In this document: positions 6,290 through 12,419 of the stretch, one piece after another
Position numbering within the stretch: position 1 is the first letter of the stretch
Layout of the letters: each line of letters opens with the position of its first letter
Assembly: GCA_003446335.1 (NCBI GenBank)
Contig: DMAZ01000099.1
Span: 1-12,419, forward strand
Direction of reading: 5' to 3'
Origin: Lachnospiraceae bacterium
Lineage (GTDB): Bacteria; Bacillota_A; Clostridia; Lachnospirales; Lachnospiraceae
DNA length: 12,419 nt
Translations under genes and position numbers: made by a program
Notes under the pieces: model-generated
Databases searched by the model: none
What the model was told of the DNA's origin: nothing
What the model saw: the letters and a program-made list of their open reading frames with translations, nothing else

Positions 6290-6665
6290 ATGAAATCATA
6301 TTCGGAGATGGGAAGAAAATCTTCCCATAGATATTGCCTGTACAAGACGAAGAACAAGATCTTTTGTCGGACCAAAGCAATGTATAGATCATGAAATGTA
6401 AGAAACAAGAACTGTCGTTACCGGTATTGGTGTCTCTTCTAGTTCCTTTTCCATCGAAAAGATGGGAAGAATTTGGGCCTCGAAGCTTTGGCCTGACAGA
6501 TATATGATGCAGTCAGATCGAAGCTAACACGATCTGACAAGGAGATACGAGATGGTCTCGGCACTCCCGTTAAAAAAAACGGGTGAGCCTGAGGCCTTAT
6601 TTTAGTGCAGTCACGGAAATCCGGCAGATGGCCACCCGCAGCCAAAAGGCAGAAAGGTGGTCATT
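6290..6665 (+). ncRNA. Structured leader upstream of the sigma-like gene (candidate attenuator and RBS-sequestering RNA)
   Basis: No gene is supported here. Paired elements in order: ATGGGAAGA (6308-6316) with TCTTCCCAT (6320-6328); a hairpin at 6447-6470 reusing GATGGGAAG; GGCC pairs at 6476-6479 and 6490-6493; CTGAC (6493-6497) with GTCAG (6512-6516), mutually exclusive with GTCAGATCG (6512-6520) and CGATCTGAC (6530-6538). A long imperfect hairpin at 6554-6596 with an A-rich loop precedes the T-rich TTATTTTAG. Finally ATGGCCACC (6628-6636) pairs with GGTGGTCAT (6656-6664), covering the ribosome binding site, with a GCC-AAAA-GGC mini-hairpin inside. The 5' end of the RNA is unknown, as I see no convincing promoter. 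Confidence 0.5.
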
Positions 6666-7352
6666 ATGATGACATTACGAGAATTGATGGACAAGGTTGA
6701 TGATGCGTCAAGTATTGGTAGGGTTCCGCCAGTGTCGCAAATAATCGAAACGGACAGTCCCGTTGTTGCCGCCGAGAAGATGAGAAATGATACCGACATA
6801 ACTATTTATCAGAATGGATATGTGCTTTACCGGAAGGAATCCCGGGCAACAGTTTTTCCACTTCATAGATGCAGAGAGTATGTAGAAAAATCAGTCACAG
6901 AGAAAGATTTCGAGGTTCCGTTTGAAGTGTTTGCGGATCAGCCGTGGCAGATTAGAGTAGTGATAGAAGGAGAAAAACGTATTATTCACAATATAAATGC
7001 TCTCCAGAATTATTTTAAACATTGTTCTTATAATGCCTTTCTTGAAGAAGGCAGTGTTCTATCCGATGAAGGCAAGGGAGACCCGCTTCGCATACTTATT
7101 GAAGAAGAAGCACGAAATGAAGAAAACGAAGAGCTGTATTCAATTCTGGATTCATTAACAGAAAGACAGAGGTTTGTTCTGATTCAGTGTGTGGTGAATG
7201 GTCGGATGCAGATGGATGTTGCGAAGGAGCTTGGAACAAGCCGGATGAATGTAACAATAATTCTGCGTTATACATTAAATAAAGTCCGCAAGATCTATGG
7301 AGTCAAACATAATAATTTCAGACAAAACCATTTCTACCGTCCGGCTGAGTAA
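6666..7352 (+). CDS. Sigma-70 region-4-like transcription regulator
   Basis: This 228-aa protein carries a sigma region-4-type helix-turn-helix at about residues 158-212 (ILDSLTERQRFVLIQCVVNG, MDVAKELGTSRMNVTIIL, KVRKIYG). The N-terminal 120 residues show no recognisable sigma region 2. They read as a mixed alpha/beta domain (DITIYQNGYVLYRKESRATV), so this may be an ICE-specific regulator rather than a full sigma factor. The track-length start is a GTG at 6657, but AAAGGTGG (6653-6660) is better placed for ATG at 6666, with ATG 6669 also possible. The ribosome binding site lies in the 3' arm of a 9-bp stem, and GTCAT/ATGAC (6660-6664, 6669-6673) brackets the start codon. It is flanked by terminators, so it is a single-gene unit with its own promoter. 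A role in switching on transfer or surface genes is inference. Confidence 0.78.
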   Translation: MMTLRELMDKVDDASSIGRVPPVSQIIETDSPVVAAEKMRNDTDITIYQNGYVLYRKESRATVFPLHRCREYVEKSVTEKDFEVPFEVFADQPWQIRVVIEGEKRIIHNINALQNYFKHCSYNAFLEEGSVLSDEGKGDPLRILIEEEARNEENEELYSILDSLTERQRFVLIQCVVNGRMQMDVAKELGTSRMNVTIILRYTLNKVRKIYGVKHNNFRQNHFYRPAE

Positions 7353-7382
7353 AAGGGTTATAAGAGCTTAGAATCTGGCAAT

Positions 7383-7427
7383 ACCTGCAGAAGTACTGAT
7401 ACTTTTGCAGGTTTTTAAATTTTTTTC
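7383..7427 (+). terminator. Rho-independent terminator of the sigma-like gene
   Basis: ACCTGCA (7383-7389) pairs with TGCAGGT (7406-7412), extended by AAGT/ACTT (7391-7394, 7401-7404) across one mismatch. T-rich sequence follows: five T, then AAA, then seven T. It lies 30 nt after the stop at 7352. Confidence 0.88.
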
Positions 7428-7573
7428 GGCATGAGTATTTTCCTGGAGGCCCTCAAACTTTGGGGTTAGTGAAGGGGTAAAAATATCTGCTTCGGAAAGG
7501 AGGCATTGCACGATGAAGACTTAAGGAATTTGAAACCCGAAAATAACCACAGAATAACTATGAAAGGAATGGA
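7428..7573 (+). promoter_or_regulatory. Leader of the adhesin gene with a shared motif and mini-ORF
   Basis: This gap must hold the adhesin promoter, but I see no good -35/-10 pair; AATATC near 7480 is a poor candidate, so an alternative sigma factor is possible. It contains AAAGGAGG followed 9 nt later by ATG AAG ACT TAA (7513-7524), a three-codon frame (Met-Lys-Thr-stop) with a good ribosome binding site. The block ATGAAGACTTAAGG (7513-7526) is identical to 3992-4005 in the protease leader. Confidence 0.45.
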
Positions 7574-10500
7574 ATGAGCATGAGAAAGAAAAACTGGGCA
7601 ACAAGAATGATCTCCGGTCTGCTTTCCGCAGTGATGGTAGTGTCGGCAGCGGTAACGCCTATCACAGCCCTTGCGTCAGAGGTAACCCCGGAGGAGAATT
7701 TGAAGGCGTATGTGGAATCTCTCCCGGAACTTGATCAGGTGAAAGATCTGTTGGATTCGGAAGAGATTGTTACGGCAAAGGATTATGAGGTCGATTTCGA
7801 TGCAGAAATTGATCTGAAGAAGGATTTCACCAATCTGGAGATTCCGGATAAGAAAAAGGTGAACGTGAAGTTCTATGAGGCAAAGGACGCAGATAAGAAG
7901 GATTTCGCCCCGAATCAGGCGGGAACCTACAGGGCTGTTTACTATGTGGAGCCCGTGAACGAACAGCATCCATCGTACAGGATCAGCCGCAACATTACGG
8001 TAAAGGAGCCAGTGACGGAGGCGCAGACTTCCGCTGAAGGGAACGAAGGCAGTGGAGATGAAACATCCAATGAGGAATCGGAAGATACCGAGTCAGATTC
8101 GGATGAAGAAAGTTCTCCGGCTACTGAAACTGAGATATCTGAGACTGTAGTTTCGGAAACTGTGGAAGTTGAAACTGCTGAAACCGTAGTGCCGGAAACG
8201 ACCATGACTAAAGAGCCAGTTCGGGAAACACCTGAAACTGAGGAGACAGAGCAGGAAGAGACAGAAACGCCTGCGGAAACAGCTGGCACTGAAGCACCCG
8301 AAATAACGGAAGAAACTGAAACACCGGAAGAAGAAACTGTTCAATCGGAAGAGGCAGAGGCGGAAGCTGCGGAGACAGAGACTGCTATTTCTGAAACCCG
8401 GGAGTCGGAAACTTCTGTGGATGAAACCCCGGAAGTTGAACCCGAAACAGAACTGACACCGGCGACTATGCCTGAATCTGTGGAAGAAACAACGGAAAGC
8501 ATCTCTGAGCCTATGGCATATCCTGCCGATATCCGGGAGGTAGATGTTGATGGCGTCATCATTACCGTTGCCGCGCCGGAAGGAGCCTTTCCCGAGGGCT
8601 GGACGGTAAAGGCAAAGAGGATCTCTCAGAAAAAATCAGAGGGCATTACAGAAGCGATCGACGAGAAGTTCAATGGGAATGTAAACAAAGCTGCTTCCTA
8701 TACCTTTGACATTACGATTCTGAATGCGGAAGGTGATGAGATCCAGCCTGAGAACGGAAAGAAGGTGCAGGTCAGCTTTGCCATGAAAGAGGTGGAAAGC
8801 GCCGGCAACCTGGATGTGAATGTCTATCACATCGAAGATGGGGATCAGCAGATCGACAAGCTGAAGACAAATGTCGATGAGAATACTGTAACGGTCACCA
8901 CTGATGGTTTCTCTTGGTACACCGTGGAGTTTACGTACAATGATCTTCAGTATGTCATGCCGGGTGGCCAGAGTATCGCTTTATCTGACATTCTCGAAAG
9001 AGTCGGGCTGGCAGGAACGGTATCGGATGTCTCTGTCAGTGATTCGGGACTCTTCTATCCATACCAGGATAAAAACGGTGTATGGTTCATCCAGTCTGTG
9101 GAAGCATTTCATACGAAGGAATGGATGAAGGTTACTATTGACAGTATCGTTTATGAGATCACTGTGACGGATGCAACAACATTTACGCCTGACTACACCA
9201 CAAAAGCGACGATTGAGAGGGAAACCTGGGTCGGTTTTGGAGATGTGGGCGACGGATCAACTGCCAGATTCCATGTGGAGTTTACCGACAGTAAAGGCCG
9301 AAGCGTAAAGCAGGACGGATACTGTGTAGAGCCACACTGGTATGCAGCTGACGGGACCTACGAGAAAGTAGGTATTAAAGAACTGAAGGACAGTAAGAAG
9401 CTGGCAAAGGTTGTCTATTACGGTACAGAATCTCTATCTGGGGATGACTGTTTCTTTAAGCAGTCCGGAAATACCAAATATACAGCCAATGAACAGTTTG
9501 GAATTGTACACTGGGCCGCGGCTAAGATCTATGGAAGTGATGAATGGTCGTACTGCAGCAACAGCACCGGGAAAAAGGCGTCGGAAGCACTAATAGACTA
9601 CGCGGAATCCATGCCGTCTATTCCCGATGCAGAGATATCGTTTTCAAAAGAAAGCGTGACAGCAATGGTTCCATCCGGTGCTGATTATCAGAAGACACCT
9701 TCTATCACATTTAAGGCAGACACAGGAAACAGCATTACGATTACTCTGCCGAAATATGTGACCTATCACGATGAAACCAATGGCAAGGAATCGGCGCAGT
9801 CGACCGGTTCCACTAAGGTGACGATTGAAGCAGGTACTAAGTTTTACTTCACTGCCCCGCTGAAATACAGTGGTTCCATGGATGACAAATGGACGGTCAA
9901 TGCTAAAGGAACCTATACCAAGGACCTCCAGGCATATCTGCTGGATCCCGGCAATGAAAGACAGCCGGTGGCGGTCGTTGAGACATTCAAGGGTGATAGA
10001 ACGGCTTCCTTTACAGTGGAATGGCTGAAGACAGCAAAACTTACAGTGGTGAAGACCGATGCAGCAGGGAAGAGAAAGCTTTCCGGCGCAGTGTTCGGGG
10101 TATTTTCTGATAAAGCCTGCACGGAACTGCTGGTAAAGATGCCCGCGACGGATGTGAACGGATCTTCTACTGTGGAGCTGGAAACGAGCGGTACTGTCTA
10201 TCTGAAGGAGCTGACTCCGCCCAAGGGATACAGGATCAGTGTTACTTCGGAAGGGGTAACAGTCTCTGCAGGAGAAACAACCACAAAGACTGTTCCGAAT
10301 GAGGAAATCAAAGGTGAACTGAAGGTATACAAACAGGGCCAGGTCCTGACCGGAGCAGCCTCTGATGCAAACGGTACGACTTTTAAGTATGAGACAGCGA
10401 AGCTGGCAGGTGCCACTTACAGTGTAACTGCTGGTGCGGATATCACGGATGCCGCCGGAACTGTTGTCTATAAAAAAGGAGCCGCTGTGGCAACTCTGAA

Positions 10501-12419
10501 GACGAACGCAAACGGCGAAGCAACTCTTTCCAATCTGCCGCTTGGCACCTATGCCATTACAGAAACCAGCGCTCCGGTAAATCACGTGAACAAGGGCGAA
10601 AGCAAGACAGTAACCCTGAAAGAAGGCAGCACCAGTGCGGAAGCTGTTGTCGGTACTGCGACATTCAATAATGACCGACAGAAGGTGGAAGTCAATGCGC
10701 TGAAGCAGGACAAACTGACCCAGACGCCGGTTGGCGGGGCGGTTTACGGTCTGTATGCTGATGCCGAGATCAAAAATAATGCCGGTACGGTCATCGTGAA
10801 AAAGGATGCGCTGATCGGGAAAGTGACCACCGGGATGGACGGAAAAGCTAAATTTACCGCGGATCTTCCCCTTGGAAACAAGTTCTATGTAAAAGAGCTG
10901 ACCGCGCCGAAGGGATATAAGCTGAATGGCAGTGATACCTATCGATTTACCACAGCCTATACCAATGACAAGCAGGTTTCCATCTCCTTCTCTCATACGT
11001 TTGAGAACGAGGAGATCCGCGGAAAGCTGACGATCTTCAAGGAAGGCGAAGTGCTGGTCGGCGCGGATGTGACGGATGCCGGCACAACCTTTAAGTATGA
11101 GGTCCGGAAGCAGAAAGGCGCGACGTTTGCGGTGTACGCAGGAGCAGAGATCAAATCTGCTGGCGGAAAGATCATCTATAAAAAGGGCGATCTGGTAAAG
11201 GACGGCCTGGTGACCGGTGATGACGGCAGTGTTTCCCTCGACAACCTGTTTCTCGGAACTTATACCGTGAAGGAAACAGGAGCTCCGAAGAACTTTGTCC
11301 TGAACGGTGAGAGCAAGGACGTTACCCTGTCTCTCGCGAATCTGTCCGGGGAAGTGGTCCTTGGCAGCGTCACGATCAAAAACAATCGCCAGAAGGCAAA
11401 GGTGACGGTCGTGAAGAAGGATGATACCACAAACAATCCGCTGCCTGGCGGAATCTACGGGCTCTATGCCGGTGCAGACATCAAGGCTGCGGACGGTAAG
11501 GTGGTTGTAAAGAAAGATACCTTCATCGAGAAGATCACAACCGTGAGCGACGGCAGCGCCATGTTCAAAGCGGACCTGCCCCTGAACAACAGCTACTACG
11601 TGAAGGAATTGCAGGCTCCGAAAAATTATTTCCGGAACGAGAACGATGTCTATTCGTTTACATTCTCATACACCAATGAGAAGCAGGCGGAAGTGGCATT
11701 CTCCCATACATTTAAGAATGAGCGTGTGGATGCCAGGATCGATCTGATCAAGGTGGATGCGGAGACCGGGGAACCCCAGGGTGATGCGAAGCTCGGCAAA
11801 GCGACCTATGGCCTGTATGCAAGGGAGAACATCGTTCATCCTGACGGGAAGACCGGTGTCCTCTTTAAAGCGGGTGCCCAGGTGGCAACCCTGACAACGG
11901 ATGATGACGGCAAGGCCTATATCTCCGACCTGTATCTCGGAAAGTATTTCATTAAAGAGCTGATCCCGTCCGAAGGCTATCTGCTGGATGAGAAGGAATA
12001 TGATCTGGATTGTGCTTACGAGGGTGACCTGGTGAAGACCGTGAAGAGGACCACAACTTCGAAGGAGCAGGTAATCAAGCAGCCGTTCCAGGTGATCAAG
12101 GCCGCCAACAACGGAAAGACCGATGCGGATCTGCTGAAAGGTGTGGGCTTCTCGGCCTACCTGATCAGTTCCCTGACTGTGAAGACAGATGGCAGTTATG
12201 ATTTTTCGAAAGCTAAGCCGATTGTCCTGACGGAGGACGGAAAGACGGAAATGTTCACGGATGAAAAGGGCTATGCAGTATCCATTCCGATCCCCTACGG
12301 AAAGTATATCGTCCGTGAAACGACAACGCCTCATAACTACACTCCGGTTGATGATTTCAAGGTGACGATCTCCGAGAACCATCCGAAGGAGCCACAGCAG
12401 TGGCGTGTCCTGCTGGATG
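7574..12419 (+). CDS. Large secreted SpaA-domain adhesin with thioester domain, 3' end outside window
   Basis: The frame is open from ATG 7574 (after AAAGGAATGG; ATG 7580 is an alternative) to the window edge, giving 1615 residues. Order: signal peptide 1-34 (basic MSMRKKNWATR, hydrophobic core, TALA-S cleavage); N-terminal domain to about 145; acidic Thr/Glu/Pro stalk about 150-316; a beta-domain 317-430 (APEGAFPEGWTVKAK); and a probable thioester domain about 540-690 (Cys584 in GYCVEPHW, Gln641 in NEQFGIVHWAA). SpaA/Cna-B-like domains follow: 822-913, 914-1035, 1036-1149, 1150-1272, 1273-1384, 1385-1502 and 1503 to the edge. Most show the Lys/Glu/Asn set for an internal isopeptide bond (first domain Lys827, Glu879, Asn909). 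Expected role: wall-anchored covalent adhesin for recipient or host contact. The sorting signal would lie beyond the edge. Confidence 0.88.
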   Translation, partial: MSMRKKNWATRMISGLLSAVMVVSAAVTPITALASEVTPEENLKAYVESLPELDQVKDLLDSEEIVTAKDYEVDFDAEIDLKKDFTNLEIPDKKKVNVKFYEAKDADKKDFAPNQAGTYRAVYYVEPVNEQHPSYRISRNITVKEPVTEAQTSAEGNEGSGDETSNEESEDTESDSDEESSPATETEISETVVSETVEVETAETVVPETTMTKEPVRETPETEETEQEETETPAETAGTEAPEITEETETPEEETVQSEEAEAEAAETETAISETRESETSVDETPEVEPETELTPATMPESVEETTESISEPMAYPADIREVDVDGVIITVAAPEGAFPEGWTVKAKRISQKKSEGITEAIDEKFNGNVNKAASYTFDITILNAEGDEIQPENGKKVQVSFAMKEVESAGNLDVNVYHIEDGDQQIDKLKTNVDENTVTVTTDGFSWYTVEFTYNDLQYVMPGGQSIALSDILERVGLAGTVSDVSVSDSGLFYPYQDKNGVWFIQSVEAFHTKEWMKVTIDSIVYEITVTDATTFTPDYTTKATIERETWVGFGDVGDGSTARFHVEFTDSKGRSVKQDGYCVEPHWYAADGTYEKVGIKELKDSKKLAKVVYYGTESLSGDDCFFKQSGNTKYTANEQFGIVHWAAAKIYGSDEWSYCSNSTGKKASEALIDYAESMPSIPDAEISFSKESVTAMVPSGADYQKTPSITFKADTGNSITITLPKYVTYHDETNGKESAQSTGSTKVTIEAGTKFYFTAPLKYSGSMDDKWTVNAKGTYTKDLQAYLLDPGNERQPVAVVETFKGDRTASFTVEWLKTAKLTVVKTDAAGKRKLSGAVFGVFSDKACTELLVKMPATDVNGSSTVELETSGTVYLKELTPPKGYRISVTSEGVTVSAGETTTKTVPNEEIKGELKVYKQGQVLTGAASDANGTTFKYETAKLAGATYSVTAGADITDAAGTVVYKKGAAVATLKTNANGEATLSNLPLGTYAITETSAPVNHVNKGESKTVTLKEGSTSAEAVVGTATFNNDRQKVEVNALKQDKLTQTPVGGAVYGLYADAEIKNNAGTVIVKKDALIGKVTTGMDGKAKFTADLPLGNKFYVKELTAPKGYKLNGSDTYRFTTAYTNDKQVSISFSHTFENEEIRGKLTIFKEGEVLVGADVTDAGTTFKYEVRKQKGATFAVYAGAEIKSAGGKIIYKKGDLVKDGLVTGDDGSVSLDNLFLGTYTVKETGAPKNFVLNGESKDVTLSLANLSGEVVLGSVTIKNNRQKAKVTVVKKDDTTNNPLPGGIYGLYAGADIKAADGKVVVKKDTFIEKITTVSDGSAMFKADLPLNNSYYVKELQAPKNYFRNENDVYSFTFSYTNEKQAEVAFSHTFKNERVDARIDLIKVDAETGEPQGDAKLGKATYGLYARENIVHPDGKTGVLFKAGAQVATLTTDDDGKAYISDLYLGKYFIKELIPSEGYLLDEKEYDLDCAYEGDLVKTVKRTTTSKEQVIKQPFQVIKAANNGKTDADLLKGVGFSAYLISSLTVKTDGSYDFSKAKPIVLTEDGKTEMFTDEKGYAVSIPIPYGKYIVRETTTPHNYTPVDDFKVTISENHPKEPQQWRVLLD
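10313..11728 (+). repeat. Tandem duplication of a two-domain SpaA unit inside the adhesin
   Basis: Residues 914-1149 and 1150-1385 of the adhesin are two copies of a unit of 236 residues, each made of two SpaA-like domains. Matching landmarks in the same order are TTFKYE, AGATYSV versus KGATFAV, YKKG, LGTY..TET versus LGTY..KET, NGESK, GLYA, DLPL, YVKEL.AP and SHTF.NE. The nucleotide sequences have diverged, so the duplication is not recent. Confidence 0.8.

Noticed and set aside
6085..6408. 107-codon minus-strand frame across the protease end and its terminator
   Set aside because: It crosses a strong plus-strand terminator and the 3' end of a real gene; no ribosome binding site or domain.
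7942..8562. Ser/Val-rich open frames on the minus strand
   Set aside because: They are the complement of the repetitive Glu/Thr codons of the adhesin stalk, an artefact of low complexity.
9644..10996. 450-codon open frame on the minus strand
   Set aside because: It lies wholly antisense to the SpaA/thioester part of the adhesin, has no good ribosome binding site or recognisable domain, and its low-quality Cys/Arg/Ser-rich composition fits a shadow frame.
11666..12382. 238-codon open frame on the minus strand
   Set aside because: Antisense shadow of the adhesin's SpaA domains; no domain, no context.
1..12419. CRISPR arrays, tRNA or rRNA genes, insertion sequences, att sites
   Set aside because: No regular repeat-spacer pattern, no cloverleaf or rRNA signature, no transposase and no paired terminal repeats were seen.

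Overview
The window looks like part of an integrative conjugative element (ICE) or related plasmid from a Gram-positive gut bacterium of class Clostridia, most likely Lachnospiraceae. The reasons are strong AGGAGG-type ribosome binding sites, a RepA C-terminal (DUF6017-type) domain, a CD1845-like small membrane protein, an XRE/S24 repressor next to an ImmA-like protease, and a very large SpaA-type surface adhesin. No relaxase, integrase, coupling protein or att site is visible, so the ICE call rests on this cargo and regulatory set.

Layout. (1) 1-859, plus strand: the C-terminal part of a replication initiator (its start lies left of the window) and a small membrane protein, followed by a large two-tier hairpin at 866-911. 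(2) 944-2702, minus strand: a compact operon of a 42-aa protein, a 61-aa Cys-rich (zinc-ribbon-like) protein, a YolD-like protein coupled to it by an ATGA overlap, and a DUF5131 (phage Gp37/Gp68) protein with a Cys cluster. A perfect-consensus Gram-positive LexA box (2739-2752) lies just upstream, so this is probably an SOS-induced cassette. (3) 2823-6228: a divergent regulatory pair. On the minus strand is an XRE repressor with an S24 self-cleavage domain. On the plus strand is a 676-aa ImmA/IrrE-type metalloprotease with a C-terminal helix-turn-helix and a TTG start. Between them are two face-to-face promoters with near-perfect geometry, repeated CATTAA-type half sites, and a long structured leader in front of the protease. 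(4) 6229-7427: a strong terminator, a heavily structured leader of about 370 nt, and a sigma-70 region-4-like regulator with its own terminator. (5) 7428-12419: a leader and then a surface adhesin that runs off the right edge. The adhesin has a signal peptide, an acidic Thr/Glu stalk, a probable thioester domain and at least seven SpaA/Cna-B-like domains.

Inferred logic. The S24 repressor would be inactivated during DNA damage and/or by the ImmA-like protease, releasing the divergent promoters. The same damage signal would induce the SOS-boxed cassette. The sigma-like factor, controlled by RNA structures in its leader (alternative hairpins, a terminator-like hairpin and a stem that covers its ribosome binding site), may then drive later genes such as the adhesin, which would serve attachment to recipient or host cells. 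The leaders of the protease and the adhesin share a 14-nt identical block (ATGAAGACTTAAGG), which suggests common control. Family calls come from motif recognition by eye; no database search was possible.
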